In this document: positions 1 through 8,199 of the stretch, one piece after another
Layout of the letters: each line of letters starts with the position of its first letter
How positions within the stretch are numbered: the stretch's first letter is position 1
Source: Acidiphilium rubrum
GTDB lineage: Bacteria > Pseudomonadota > Alphaproteobacteria > Acetobacterales > Acetobacteraceae
DNA: 43,537 nt
Direction: 5' to 3'
NCBI RefSeq assembly: GCF_900156265.1
Contig: NZ_FTNE01000001.1
Location: forward strand, 14,402-57,938
Translations under genes and position numbers: made by a program
Notes under the pieces: model-generated
What the model was told of the DNA's origin: nothing
Database searches by the model: none
The model's input: only the letters and a program-made list of their open reading frames with translations

Positions 1-83
1 AGGCAGCGCCCTCCCCTTGCCTAAAACTAGCGGGTTCTAAGGGCTCCGCCCTTAGTGGGGGTCGAGGGGGCAAAGCCCCCCGC
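1..83. repeat. Right half of 181-bp bipartite inverted-repeat element, cut by window edge
   Basis: Positions 7-29 match the 23-nt core arm of the complete elements at 21127-21307 and 30037-30217. Two hairpins follow: CTAAGGGC (37-44) with GCCCTTAG (48-55), and GGGGGC (66-71) with GCCCCC (75-80). The left half must lie outside the window. The element sits just past the stop codon of the minus-strand regulator, so it could end that transcript. Orientation is the same as the 21.1-kb copy. Confidence 0.85.
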
Positions 84-116
84 CTTCCTTCCTTATCCCG
101 TCCCACCCCACCAGCA

Positions 117-2039
117 TCAGTCTCCAGGCTGCAAGGCCGCGAGCCGGCGGTACAGGGTGTTGCGGCTGATGCCGAGGCGGCGGGCGGCGGCGCTCATGTT
201 GCCGGCGGCTTGTTCGATGGCGTGCAGAATGACCTGGTCGGCGGCGGTGCGGAGCGATTGTTGGTTGTCGGTGCGGGTTGGGGGCGGGGAGGGGGGTGTG
301 GTTTGGCGGCGCAGGTCGGCGGCGATGTCATCGGGCAGGTGGTGCCAATCGAGTTCGGTATCGCGTTCATCGCAGAGCGAGGTGGCGATGCGCAGCAGGC
401 TGGCGAGTTCGCGGATATTGCCGGGCCAGGTGTAGGTTTGCAGGGCGGTGAGCAGCGGATCGGCGATGCGGCGGGGCGTGGTTTTGACAGGGTCGCGGGC
501 GAGGATGGCGGTCATCAGGGCTACGAGGTCGGTCCGATCACGCAGCGGGGGCAGCGCGATGCACAGCCCGTTGAGCCGGTAGTATAGGTCCGAGCGGAAG
601 CGGCCTTGGGCGATATCGGCCTTGAGGTCGCGATTGGTCGCGCTGATCAGCGCGAAATCGACCGCCACGGGCCGTCCACCCAGCGGTGCCACGGTCCGAT
701 CTTCCAGCACCCGCAGCAGGCGGCTTTGGAGTGATGCCGGCATGTCACCGATTTCATCGAGAAACAGCGTGCCGCCGGCGGCTTCGCGAATGCGCCCGAG
801 CGCGCCCTCGCGCTTGGCCCCTGTGAAGGCGCCGGGCGCGTAGCCGAACAATTCCGCCTCGATCAGATGTTCCGGCAGTGCGGCGCAGTTGACCGCGACG
901 AAGGCCTCACCCCGGCGCGGCCCGGCGGCGTGGATGGCCTGGGCCATCACATCCTTGCCCGCACCGGTTTCGCCGCGCAGCAGGATCGGGATGGGTTTAC
1001 CCAGCACCCGGCGGATCTGCCCGATCGCGCGGGACATCGCGGCATCGCCGGTATCGAGTGCGGCGAGCGCATCGGCCGGCCAGGCAGGCGTGGTCGGGCG
1101 GGGTGGGCTGATGCGCGGAATTTCGAGCCGCACGTACAGGCGCGAGCCATCGCGGCGGCAGATTTCCACCGGTTCGCCGCCGCGCTGGCGATCGCGCGCG
1201 AGCAGGTCGGAGAATCGCCCGTCGATCTGATCGGCGATGCTGGCGCGCCCCATATCGACCCGGCGCAGACCGAGCAGGTCGGTAGCCGGGCGGTTGGCGC
1301 CGAGGATGAGCCCATCCGGGCTGATCGCCAGCACCCCTTCGACCACGGTGCCGACCGCCTGCAGCGCGGTGTGAAACCGCAGCTTGATGTCGCGCACGTG
1401 GTTGATCTCGAACATCCGATTCTCGATCATCTGGGCGGCGGCGCGCACCAGGCCGAAGGTGTGCGGGTGATAAATCCGGTGATCGCACGAAATATCGAGC
1501 ACGCCGAGCAGGCTGCCGTCCGAGGCGGCGAGCGGGGCGGCCGCGCAGGCGAGAAACCCGTTGCGATCCAGGAAGTGTTCAGGCCCGTGGATCACCACGG
1601 GTGCCGCCTCGATCAGCGCGGTGCCGACCGCGTTGGTGCCACGGTCGGCCTCGGCCCAGCAGGCGCCGGGTTGCAGCGCGACGCGGGCGGCCCGATCGCT
1701 GAATCCGGGGTCGCCCACCGCATCGAGCAGAAACCCGTTCTGGTCGGACAGCAGGATGATGCAGCCGGAATCGCGGATCTGGGCGTGCAGGTAATCGATG
1801 ATCGGGCGTGCCCGCGTGGTCAAATCACCCTGGCGCTCCACCGCCTCGTGCAATTCCCGCCCGCCGAGGTGCCTTGCGTCGATGCACGGCCGTTCAGGCG
1901 ATAACCCGGCGGAGACGCAGCGCGTCCATGAGCGTGTCAACAGCGGCGGCAACCCGGTAACCGCGCCGCTGGTCGCAAGATTGCGTCGTGCCGTCGCAAG
2001 ATCGGCCGTCGCGGCAGGATGACTGGCATGAGCCCGCAT
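117..2039 (-). CDS. acoR: AcoR-like sigma-54-dependent transcriptional activator
   Basis: Predicted 640-aa bacterial enhancer-binding protein that activates a sigma-54 promoter in response to a substrate. A GAF-type sensor region covers roughly residues 70-215 and a PAS-like segment about 225-300. The AAA+ domain has Walker A GETGAGKD (356-363), the sigma-54 contact loop GAFTGA (403-408) and Walker B with LDEIGDMP (427-434). A Fis-type helix-turn-helix lies at about 604-638. I chose the ATG at 2039 because a purine-rich GAAAGAGAAG precedes it; an in-frame upstream start at 2141 adds 34 poorly conserved-looking residues. The gene is divergent from an aldehyde dehydrogenase, the usual setting for AcoR/ExaR-type activators of acetoin or alcohol/aldehyde oxidation. 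The effector is unknown; ethanol, acetaldehyde or acetoin are the obvious candidates. Confidence 0.88.
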   Translation of the reverse strand: MRAHASHPAATADLATARRNLATSGAVTGLPPLLTRSWTRCVSAGLSPERPCIDARHLGGRELHEAVERQGDLTTRARPIIDYLHAQIRDSGCIILLSDQNGFLLDAVGDPGFSDRAARVALQPGACWAEADRGTNAVGTALIEAAPVVIHGPEHFLDRNGFLACAAAPLAASDGSLLGVLDISCDHRIYHPHTFGLVRAAAQMIENRMFEINHVRDIKLRFHTALQAVGTVVEGVLAISPDGLILGANRPATDLLGLRRVDMGRASIADQIDGRFSDLLARDRQRGGEPVEICRRDGSRLYVRLEIPRISPPRPTTPAWPADALAALDTGDAAMSRAIGQIRRVLGKPIPILLRGETGAGKDVMAQAIHAAGPRRGEAFVAVNCAALPEHLIEAELFGYAPGAFTGAKREGALGRIREAAGGTLFLDEIGDMPASLQSRLLRVLEDRTVAPLGGRPVAVDFALISATNRDLKADIAQGRFRSDLYYRLNGLCIALPPLRDRTDLVALMTAILARDPVKTTPRRIADPLLTALQTYTWPGNIRELASLLRIATSLCDERDTELDWHHLPDDIAADLRRQTTPPSPPPTRTDNQQSLRTAADQVILHAIEQAAGNMSAAARRLGISRNTLYRRLAALQPGD

Positions 2040-2163
2040 TTTACTGTGCTTCTCTTTCGTTCCACCCGTAATGCTGGCGACCCTTGAGCCGGGTCCGTTA
2101 TCGCAGCCAGCATTAGGCGCGCTCACCACCCCTGACAACAAAAACCGTCGCGCTGCCCAATAC

Positions 2164-2202
2164 TGTCCCGTTTCAGGACAATGTCCCGGAACGGGACGTC
2201 CC
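2164..2202. promoter_or_regulatory. Putative upstream activating sites for the AcoR-like activator
   Basis: Two adjacent palindromes are visible: TGTCC-N7-GGACA at 2164-2180, and GTCCCG-GAA-CGGGAC at 2183-2197, which runs on into GGGACGTCCC (2193-2202). They are centred about 110 bp upstream of the start site predicted from the -24/-12 promoter, the normal distance for enhancer-binding protein sites. They lie between the activator gene and the aldehyde dehydrogenase. Assigning them to this activator is an inference from position. Confidence 0.6.
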
Positions 2203-2263
2203 GACCCTGTGCCGGACCCGGCGTTTTCGGGCCGAACCCGCCCGGCACGCTGTGTTCACCTGC

Positions 2264-2279
2264 TGGCACGAGACTTGCG
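2264..2279 (+). promoter_or_regulatory. Sigma-54 (-24/-12) promoter of the aldehyde dehydrogenase operon
   Basis: TGGCAC-N5-TTGCG matches the sigma-54 consensus (TGGCAC-N5-TTGCW) at all but the last base. The GG and GC dinucleotides are at 2265-2266 and 2277-2278. Transcription would start near 2290, which rules out translation starts upstream of that point for the dehydrogenase. A gene for a GAFTGA-containing activator lies immediately upstream on the other strand. Confidence 0.85.
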
Positions 2280-2348
2280 ATGCAGCGGTCAACCAAATCA
2301 AGCGCATGTCGCCATGGTGGCGGCGGCGCACCCAACGGAGGACCGACC

Positions 2349-3881
2349 ATGCCCGACGGCTCATTGCGCCCCACCCCCGGCACCGCGCCCGGCGGTTTCG
2401 CGTTCAAACCCCGCTACGAGAATTTTATCGGCGGCAAATTCACCCCGCCCCTGAGCGGCCGCTATTTCGACAACGTCACCCCGGTCACCGGCCAGGTCTT
2501 CACCGAGGTCGCCCGTTCCGACGAGGCCGACATCAACGCCGCCCTCGATGCCGCGCACGCCGCCGCCGATGCCTGGGGCCGCACCTCGACCACCGAGCGC
2601 GCCAACATGCTCAACCGCATCGCCGATGTGATGGAGCAGAACCTCGCTTTGCTCGCCTATGTCGAAACCATCGACAACGGCAAGCCGATCCGCGAAACCA
2701 CCGCGGCCGACATTCCCCTCGCGATCGACCATTTCCGCTATTTCGCCGGCTGCATCCGCGCCCAGGAAGGTGCGCTGTCGCAGATCGACGATACCACGGT
2801 CGCCTATCATTTCCACGAACCGCTCGGCGTGGTCGGCCAGATCATCCCCTGGAATTTCCCGATCCTGATGGCGGTCTGGAAACTCGCCCCGGCACTGGCC
2901 GCCGGCAATTGCGTCGTCCTCAAGCCGGCCGAGCAGACCCCGGTGAGCATCCTGGTGCTCGCCGAACTGATCGCCGACATCCTGCCCCCCGGCGTGCTCA
3001 ACGTGGTCAACGGCTTCGGCCTCGAAGCCGGCAAGCCGCTCGCCTCCTCCAAGCGGATCGCGAAAATCGCCTTCACCGGCGAGACCACCACCGGCCGCTT
3101 GATCATGCAGTACGCCAGCCACAACCTCATCCCGGTCACGCTGGAACTCGGCGGCAAATCGCCCAACATCTTCTTCGCCGACGTGTGCGACGCCGATGAC
3201 GCCTTCTTCGACAAGGCGCTGGAAGGCTTCGCGATGTTCGCCCTCAACCAGGGTGAGGTCTGCACCTGTCCCTCCCGCGCGCTCATTCAGGAAAGCATCT
3301 ACGACCGCTTCATGGAGCGTGCGCTCGCCCGCGTGAAGGCGATCAAGCAGGGCAGCCCGCTTGATCCCTCGACCATGATCGGCGCCCAGGCCTCGACCGA
3401 GCAGGTCGATAAAATCCTGTCCTATTTCGACATCGGCCGTCAGGAAGGTGCCGAAGTGCTCACCGGCGGCGGCCGTGGCACCCATGGCGGCGAATTGTCG
3501 GAAGGCTTCTACATCGAGCCCACCATTTTCCGCGGCAACAACAAGATGCGCGTGTTCCAGGAAGAAATCTTCGGCCCGGTGGTCTCGGTGACCACGTTCA
3601 AGGACGAAGCCGAAGCCCTCGAAATCGCCAATGACACGCTCTACGGCCTCGGTTCCGGTGTCTGGACCCGCAACGGCAACCGCGCCTACCAGTTCGGCCG
3701 CAACATCAAGGCCGGCCGGGTCTGGACCAATTGCTACCATCTGTATCCCGCCCATTCGGCGTTCGGCGGCTACAAGCAATCCGGCATCGGGCGCGAGAAT
3801 CACAAAATGATGCTCGATCATTACCAGCAGACCAAAAACATGCTGGTCAGCTACAGCCCCAACAAGCTCGGGTTCTTCTGA
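2349..3881 (+). CDS. acoD: NAD-dependent aldehyde dehydrogenase (AcoD/ExaC/AldA type)
   Basis: A 510-aa cytoplasmic enzyme predicted to oxidise acetaldehyde or another short aldehyde to the acid with NAD+. The PWNFP motif is at 167-171, the general base Glu266 lies in ELGGK (266-270), and the nucleophile is Cys304 in [11 protein letters not shown]. The length is normal for the AldA/AcoD family. The start at 2349 is supported by GGAGG at 2337-2341 and lies downstream of the sigma-54 promoter; an open frame back to 2181 overlaps the promoter and activator sites and is rejected. The DUF779 gene follows after one base. In context it would remove the aldehyde made by the PQQ alcohol dehydrogenase encoded downstream. 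Confidence 0.93.
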   Translation: MPDGSLRPTPGTAPGGFAFKPRYENFIGGKFTPPLSGRYFDNVTPVTGQVFTEVARSDEADINAALDAAHAAADAWGRTSTTERANMLNRIADVMEQNLALLAYVETIDNGKPIRETTAADIPLAIDHFRYFAGCIRAQEGALSQIDDTTVAYHFHEPLGVVGQIIPWNFPILMAVWKLAPALAAGNCVVLKPAEQTPVSILVLAELIADILPPGVLNVVNGFGLEAGKPLASSKRIAKIAFTGETTTGRLIMQYASHNLIPVTLELGGKSPNIFFADVCDADDAFFDKALEGFAMFALNQGEVCTCPSRALIQESIYDRFMERALARVKAIKQGSPLDPSTMIGAQASTEQVDKILSYFDIGRQEGAEVLTGGGRGTHGGELSEGFYIEPTIFRGNNKMRVFQEEIFGPVVSVTTFKDEAEALEIANDTLYGLGSGVWTRNGNRAYQFGRNIKAGRVWTNCYHLYPAHSAFGGYKQSGIGRENHKMMLDHYQQTKNMLVSYSPNKLGFF

Positions 3882-3882
3882 C

Positions 3883-4278
3883 ATGCACCGTGCCGCGCCC
3901 GATGCGTCGATCGAGCGGGTGGTCGCCACACCGGCGGCCCTCGCCCTGATCGCCCAACTCGAAGCGCGGCACGGCCCCGTGCTGTTCCACCAGTCGGGCG
4001 GTTGCTGCGATGGCTCATCACCGATGTGCTACCCCCAGGACGATTTCCTGATCGGGCCGGACGATGTCTGCCTCGGGGCCATCGGCGGCGTGCGCTTCTT
4101 CATGAGCGAATCGCAGTTCGAATACTGGCGCCACACGCAGATCATCATCGATGTCGTCGCCGGCATGGGCGGCATGTTCTCGCTGGAAAACGGCACCGGC
4201 CAGCGCTTTCTGACACGCTCACGGGTGTTTTCCGACGAGGAGGCGGCACGGCTGAAGGCAGACGAACCAACCGGTTGA
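3883..4278 (+). CDS. DUF779 family protein
   Basis: A 131-aa protein with the Cys-rich motif HQSGGCCDGSSPMCYP near residues 37-52, typical of DUF779. Family members commonly sit directly after AcoD/ExaC-type aldehyde dehydrogenases, as here, where a single base separates the genes and translation is probably coupled. The Cys/His content suggests metal binding or a redox role in aldehyde metabolism, but the biochemical function of the family is not known to me. It should share the sigma-54 transcript. Confidence 0.87.
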   Translation: MHRAAPDASIERVVATPAALALIAQLEARHGPVLFHQSGGCCDGSSPMCYPQDDFLIGPDDVCLGAIGGVRFFMSESQFEYWRHTQIIIDVVAGMGGMFSLENGTGQRFLTRSRVFSDEEAARLKADEPTG

Positions 4279-4351
4279 CTTGTTTCGGTTTATGCCCAAA
4301 CAATTTGACTGTTAACCACTAATCAAAAAACGACCTATCGGAGGACTGACA

Positions 4352-6064
4352 ATGAAGCTCAAGAAAACCACACTCACATCCTGCGTGCTCGGCAGCGCCC
4401 TGCTCGCGCTCGCCATCCCCGGCATCGGCCACGCCATGCCATCCTATCCCCCGGTGACCCAGTCCCGGCTTGACAACGCCGCCTCGTCGCCGGGCTGGCT
4501 GATGTTCAACCGCGACTACGCGGGCGACGATTACGCCCCCTATTCCGCCATCAACACCAGCAATGTCGCCTCGCTGAAACCGGTCTGGACCTCGCCCAAG
4601 GTCAACATCCCGCACGGTTTCGAAAACGTGCCGATCATCAACGGCGACTATATGTTCGTCACCACCCCGCTCGACCATCTCATGGCGTTCGACGCCAAGA
4701 CCGGCAAGCTGCTGTGGAAATACACCTACAAGCTGGCGGGCGACGCGACCAAGACGATCTGCTGCGACGTCAATAACCGCGGCGTCGCCGTCTATGACGA
4801 CATGGTCTACATGGCCACGATCGACAATCACGTCGTCGCGTTCGACGCCAAGACCGGCAAGGTTGCCTGGAACTCAGCCCTCTACAAGCCCGGCGTCGGC
4901 TACTCGATCGACGAAGCCCCGCTGATCGTAGACGGCAAGGTGGTGGTCGGCGTCGGCGGCGGCGAATACGGCGCGCGCGGTTTCATCGCGGCGCTCGATG
5001 CCAAGACCGGCAAGCTCGCCTGGAAACTCCACACCATTCCCTCGCCCAGCGAACCCGGCGGCAAAACCTGGCCGGCCGGCGCCTACAAGCACGGCGGCGG
5101 CAGCCCGTGGATGACCGGCACCTACGATCCCTCGACCAAAACCCTGTTCTGGGGCGTCGGCAACCCCGGCCCGTGGCTCGCCTCGACCCGCCCCGGCCAT
5201 AACCTCTATTCCGACAGCCTGCTGGCGATCGACCCGTCCACCGGCAAGATCAAATGGCACTACCAGTACACCCGCAACGACACCTGGGATTACGATGGCG
5301 TCAACACACCGACGCTGAGCAACGTCACCTACAAGGGCAAGCCCTACAAAGCGATCGTGGAAGCCAACCGCAACGGCTATTTCTACGCGATCAACCGCGA
5401 AGACGGCAAACTGATCTACGCCAAGCCCTTCGTGCACGATACCTCGATCACCGGCATCAGCGCCGGCGGTCATGCCATCAACAACACCGCGAATCAGCCC
5501 GGCCTCGATAAACAGATCACCACCTGCCCCAGCTTCCTCGGCGGCAAGAATTGGTGGGCCGCCGCGGTCGATCCCAAGACCAACATGGCCTACGTGCCCA
5601 CGCTGCACGCCTGCATGACCATGAAGGGCGTCCCCACCAGCTACGCCGCCGGCCTGCCCTACCTGGGCGAAACCTTCCAGATGATCCCCGACCCGACCTC
5701 GCCCGATCTCGGCTCGGTCCAGGCGATCGATCTGTCCACCGGCAAGCAGGTCTGGGAATACAAGACCAAGGCGCCCTGGAACGGCGGCATGACGGCAACC
5801 GGCGGCGGCCTCGTGTTCAGCGGCGGCACCGACGGCAAGCTCTACGGGTTCGATGCCAAGACCGGCAAAATCCTGTGGACCAGCGCCAATCTCGGCTCAC
5901 CGATCATCGCCGCACCGGTCTCCTACGAGGTCGATGGCAAGCAGTACGTCGCGGTCTGGTCAGGCTGGGGTGGCGTCTGGCCGCTCTGGTCGGGCAAGCT
6001 CGGCGCGCCGCTGACCAAGGCGCCCACCGGTGGCCAGCTGCACGTCTTTGCCCTGAATGGTTGA
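4352..6064 (+). CDS. Periplasmic PQQ-dependent alcohol dehydrogenase with D-x-D metal motif
   Basis: A 570-aa quinoprotein that oxidises an alcohol in the periplasm and passes electrons to a cytochrome c. A signal peptide ends near Ala28. Adjacent cysteines C137-C138 form the vicinal disulfide over PQQ. Repeated A-x-D-x-x-TGK-x-x-W docking motifs mark the eight-bladed propeller. Predicted metal ligands are Glu205 (GGGEYG), Asn271 (GNPGPW) and Asp313; Asp315 adds the WDYDG pattern associated with lanthanide-using XoxF/PedH enzymes. There is no C-terminal heme domain, so this is a soluble type I-like enzyme. GGAGG precedes the ATG by eight bases. The MxaJ-like gene overlaps its 3' end by 8 bp. 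Substrate and metal are inferences. Confidence 0.9.
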   Translation: MKLKKTTLTSCVLGSALLALAIPGIGHAMPSYPPVTQSRLDNAASSPGWLMFNRDYAGDDYAPYSAINTSNVASLKPVWTSPKVNIPHGFENVPIINGDYMFVTTPLDHLMAFDAKTGKLLWKYTYKLAGDATKTICCDVNNRGVAVYDDMVYMATIDNHVVAFDAKTGKVAWNSALYKPGVGYSIDEAPLIVDGKVVVGVGGGEYGARGFIAALDAKTGKLAWKLHTIPSPSEPGGKTWPAGAYKHGGGSPWMTGTYDPSTKTLFWGVGNPGPWLASTRPGHNLYSDSLLAIDPSTGKIKWHYQYTRNDTWDYDGVNTPTLSNVTYKGKPYKAIVEANRNGYFYAINREDGKLIYAKPFVHDTSITGISAGGHAINNTANQPGLDKQITTCPSFLGGKNWWAAAVDPKTNMAYVPTLHACMTMKGVPTSYAAGLPYLGETFQMIPDPTSPDLGSVQAIDLSTGKQVWEYKTKAPWNGGMTATGGGLVFSGGTDGKLYGFDAKTGKILWTSANLGSPIIAAPVSYEVDGKQYVAVWSGWGGVWPLWSGKLGAPLTKAPTGGQLHVFALNG

Positions 6065-6842
6065 CGTCACACCCAACACCCCGCCGCAGCCGCGGCGGGG
6101 TCTCGTCTGGTCCGGCGTTGCCATGGTGATGGCAACGCTCACCGCCTCGGCCAGTGCAGCGACCACCAGTTTCTGCATCGACAAAGGCAATCCGTTCTTC
6201 AACATCGACCACGCCGTCGCCACCGCGGTCGCCCACGCCGAACACACATCGGCTCATTTCACCGTGATCGACACCAGGGTCGGCGCCGATGCCCTCAACG
6301 CACAAAAAGGCATCTTCTTCGCCAAACTCGCGACACGCTGCGATCTCGTGATGGGTTTCCCGGTCGAAACCGGCTACCCGACGGTCCCGTCCGGCGTCAT
6401 GGCGACCAACCCCTACGCCGCCACCGGCTTCGTCCTCGCCGCCCCCGGCAGCACCGCGCCCAGCTTCGCGAGCCTCGCACCGCACACCAGGGTCGGCATC
6501 ACCTATCTCACCGTGCCCAGCACATATTTCGACCACGGCCACGGTGCCACGCTCGAAGCCCATGAATACTCGACGCCCGGCTCCCTCTACCGCGCGCTCG
6601 AAGCAAAAGACGTCGCGGTCGCCCTGATGTGGCAGCCCTGGCTGGTCAACCACCTCGCGCACACCCACGCCAAGGTCGCCCAGCACGCCCTCAGCCTGCC
6701 GCACGCGCAATGGCAGATCGTCGCCCTCTACAGCACAGCGCACGCCGCGTCAGGCAAATCGTTCGATCACGCGTTGCAGCATTTGGTGGCGCATCGGCAA
6801 CTGGCTTCACTGGTCGCGCCTTACCGTGTGCCGGCCAAGTAA
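6057..6842 (+). CDS. MxaJ/XoxJ-like periplasmic solute-binding-fold protein
   Basis: A 261-aa exported protein with a signal sequence ending near residues 34-35. The body reads as a type II periplasmic binding protein, with an early Cys (FCIDKGNPFF) and the segment CDLVMGFPVETGYP. The latter resembles the CD-V-MG-P motif of MxaJ/XoxJ proteins that accompany methanol and other quinoprotein dehydrogenases. Its start lies inside the dehydrogenase stop region (8-bp overlap), so the two are probably co-translated. A role in maturation or activation of the dehydrogenase, or in electron transfer to its cytochrome, fits the context but is inferred. No transporter permease accompanies it. Confidence 0.72.
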   Translation: MVDVTPNTPPQPRRGLVWSGVAMVMATLTASASAATTSFCIDKGNPFFNIDHAVATAVAHAEHTSAHFTVIDTRVGADALNAQKGIFFAKLATRCDLVMGFPVETGYPTVPSGVMATNPYAATGFVLAAPGSTAPSFASLAPHTRVGITYLTVPSTYFDHGHGATLEAHEYSTPGSLYRALEAKDVAVALMWQPWLVNHLAHTHAKVAQHALSLPHAQWQIVALYSTAHAASGKSFDHALQHLVAHRQLASLVAPYRVPAK

Positions 6843-6847
6843 AAAGA

Positions 6848-6884
6848 CTTCTTTTTTTGAAAAAAAAGAAGCAAAAAAACTTTG
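6848..6884 (+). repeat. T-stem/A-stem hairpin repeat, copy 1
   Basis: CTTCTTTTTTT (6848-6858) pairs with AAAAAAAGAAG (6861-6871), followed by the family tail GCAAAAAAACTTT. It begins six bases after the MxaJ-like stop codon. A second copy in the opposite orientation lies 60 bp downstream. Confidence 0.8.
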
Positions 6885-6928
6885 AACTCATTGAGCCCAC
6901 GCCAGTGAAACCGCCCATGCCCCAAATT

Positions 6929-6966
6929 AAAAAAAGTTTTTTGCTTCTTTTTTTCAAAAAAGAAGC
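6929..6966 (-). repeat. T-stem/A-stem hairpin repeat, copy 2 (inverted)
   Basis: GCTTCTTTTTT and AAAAAAGAAGC pair within 6943-6966. The family tail (AAAGTTTTTTGC on this strand) is on the left, so this copy is inverted relative to copy 1. It lies between the MxaJ-like gene and the cytochrome c gene, so the pair may reduce read-through between them. Confidence 0.8.
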
Positions 6967-7009
6967 CTTCCCTTAACCTTACCTAACCTTCCCAACCAAG
7001 GACCACCCC

Positions 7010-7411
7010 ATGAAACGCCTCGTACTCCTCGCCGCCAGCCTGACCCTCACCGGCATCGCTACGGCTGCCACACCCCCGGCCATCTACACCGCCGCCCAGG
7101 CGACCGCCGGCCACGCCGATTTCGAAACCCATTGCTCGATGTGCCACGGCAAAAACCTCCAGGGCATCGCCGGCCCCACCCTGATCGGTCAGAGCTTCGC
7201 CAGCAAATCGAACAACTACACCGTCGCCGCGATTTTCGATGAATTATCGCAACAAATGCCGGCCGGCGCCCCCGCCAGCCTGACCAACACCCAATATGCC
7301 GACATCATGGCCTTCATCCTCTCGAAAAACGGCTACCCCGCCGGCACCACGCCACTCACCTTCGAAGGCGCGCAGAGTTCGACCGTCAAACTGATCTCCC
7401 AGGTCAAATAG
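7010..7411 (+). CDS. Small periplasmic c-type cytochrome
   Basis: A 133-aa class I cytochrome c with a signal peptide ending near Ala20. The heme site is C42-S-M-C45-H46 and the likely distal ligand is Met83 in QQMPAGAP. One heme is expected, in the periplasm. It follows the PQQ dehydrogenase and MxaJ-like genes at about 170 bp, across a pair of inverted hairpin repeats, and is the obvious electron acceptor for the dehydrogenase, analogous to XoxG or ExaB. That pairing is inferred from position. The hairpins suggest transcription may be partly uncoupled from the upstream genes. Confidence 0.88.
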   Translation: MKRLVLLAASLTLTGIATAATPPAIYTAAQATAGHADFETHCSMCHGKNLQGIAGPTLIGQSFASKSNNYTVAAIFDELSQQMPAGAPASLTNTQYADIMAFILSKNGYPAGTTPLTFEGAQSSTVKLISQVK

Positions 7412-7664
7412 AAAACCCGCACCGCCCCTGCCGCGCCGGTTCAGCGCGCGGCAGGCGACCCCCAACCAGCCAATCCGGCAGTGCGCGCCCCGCCATACCC
7501 CCACCGCATTCCCCCCGTGCGGCAGGGGGGCGGAATTTCACACAACAATCCCCGAAAAGCCCTTGCGTCTCCAGGGATTTATGCGCATATCGCGCTCTCT
7601 TTGGCCCCGGGGGGCGCGGCGCGGTGCTGCGTTCTACAGGCTGTCACTGGTTTGGGGGTTCGCA

Positions 7665-8129
7665 ATGAACGCACTTGCCCGACTGGGGATGGTCTCGGAT
7701 TTTCCGAGCGAAAACCAGACGTTTGCGCACGACACGGTCGATCAAGTCGCCGTGCCGAAGGATTATTTCGTAGAACGTGACGGCGTGAAATTCGCTGGTA
7801 CGCATCTGCTCATCGATTTGTGGGGGGCCAGCAATCTCGACGATCCCGCCCTGATCGATGTCACACTGCGTAACGGCGCCCTGGCCGCCGGGGCGACCAT
7901 TCTGCACAGCCACTTCCACCATTTCACGCCGAACGGCGGCGTGTCGGGCGTGGTCGTGCTCGCGGAAAGCCACATCTCGATCCACACCTGGCCCGAACGC
8001 GGTTTCGCCGCGGTCGACATCTTCATGTGCGGCGAATGCGATCCCTACAAGGCGATCGACTTCCTCCGCGCCACCTTCTCGCCGAGCGACGTGCAAGTGG
8101 GTGAACAGCGCCGCGGGCTGACCACCTGA
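7665..8129 (+). CDS. speD: S-adenosylmethionine decarboxylase proenzyme
   Basis: A 154-aa prokaryotic-type AdoMet decarboxylase that makes decarboxylated AdoMet for spermidine synthesis. The self-cleavage site is E101-S102 in LAESHISIHTWPE, and Ser102 becomes the pyruvoyl group. The HSHFHHF and FMCGECDP segments fit the family's processing His and active-site Cys regions. I prefer the ATG at 7665; the frame remains open to 7563, but those 34 Arg-rich residues do not resemble the family. A 10-bp hairpin separates it from speE, its pathway partner. Bases 7412-7664 upstream hold no recognisable gene. Confidence 0.92.
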   Translation: MNALARLGMVSDFPSENQTFAHDTVDQVAVPKDYFVERDGVKFAGTHLLIDLWGASNLDDPALIDVTLRNGALAAGATILHSHFHHFTPNGGVSGVVVLAESHISIHTWPERGFAAVDIFMCGECDPYKAIDFLRATFSPSDVQVGEQRRGLTT

Positions 8130-8151
8130 TTTCATCCGGCTGAAACCGACA

Positions 8152-8184
8152 CACCGCCCTATCGCATGGTAGGGCGGTGTTTTC
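8152..8184 (+). terminator. Rho-independent terminator-like hairpin between speD and speE
   Basis: CACCGCCCTA (8152-8161) pairs perfectly with TAGGGCGGTG (8170-8179) around an 8-nt loop, followed by TTTTCGT. The U run is short. The hairpin ends shortly before the speE ribosome-binding site, so it may act as a partial terminator or attenuator inside the spermidine operon. Confidence 0.7.
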
Positions 8185-8199
8185 GTATGGAGTGAACAA

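Noticed and set aside
867-1904. 345-codon plus-strand frame opposite the AcoR-like gene
   Set aside because: Antisense of a regulator with clear AAA+ and Fis motifs; no recognisable domain.
2181-2348. N-terminal extension of the aldehyde dehydrogenase reading frame
   Set aside because: It overlaps the sigma-54 promoter and activator palindromes, whereas ATG 2349 has a strong ribosome-binding site and a normal family N-terminus.
4275-4340. Two TTGACT sequences (4275, 4305) as -35 boxes for the PQQ dehydrogenase
   Set aside because: Neither has a -10-like sequence at 16-18 bp; transcription may come from the upstream sigma-54 promoter.
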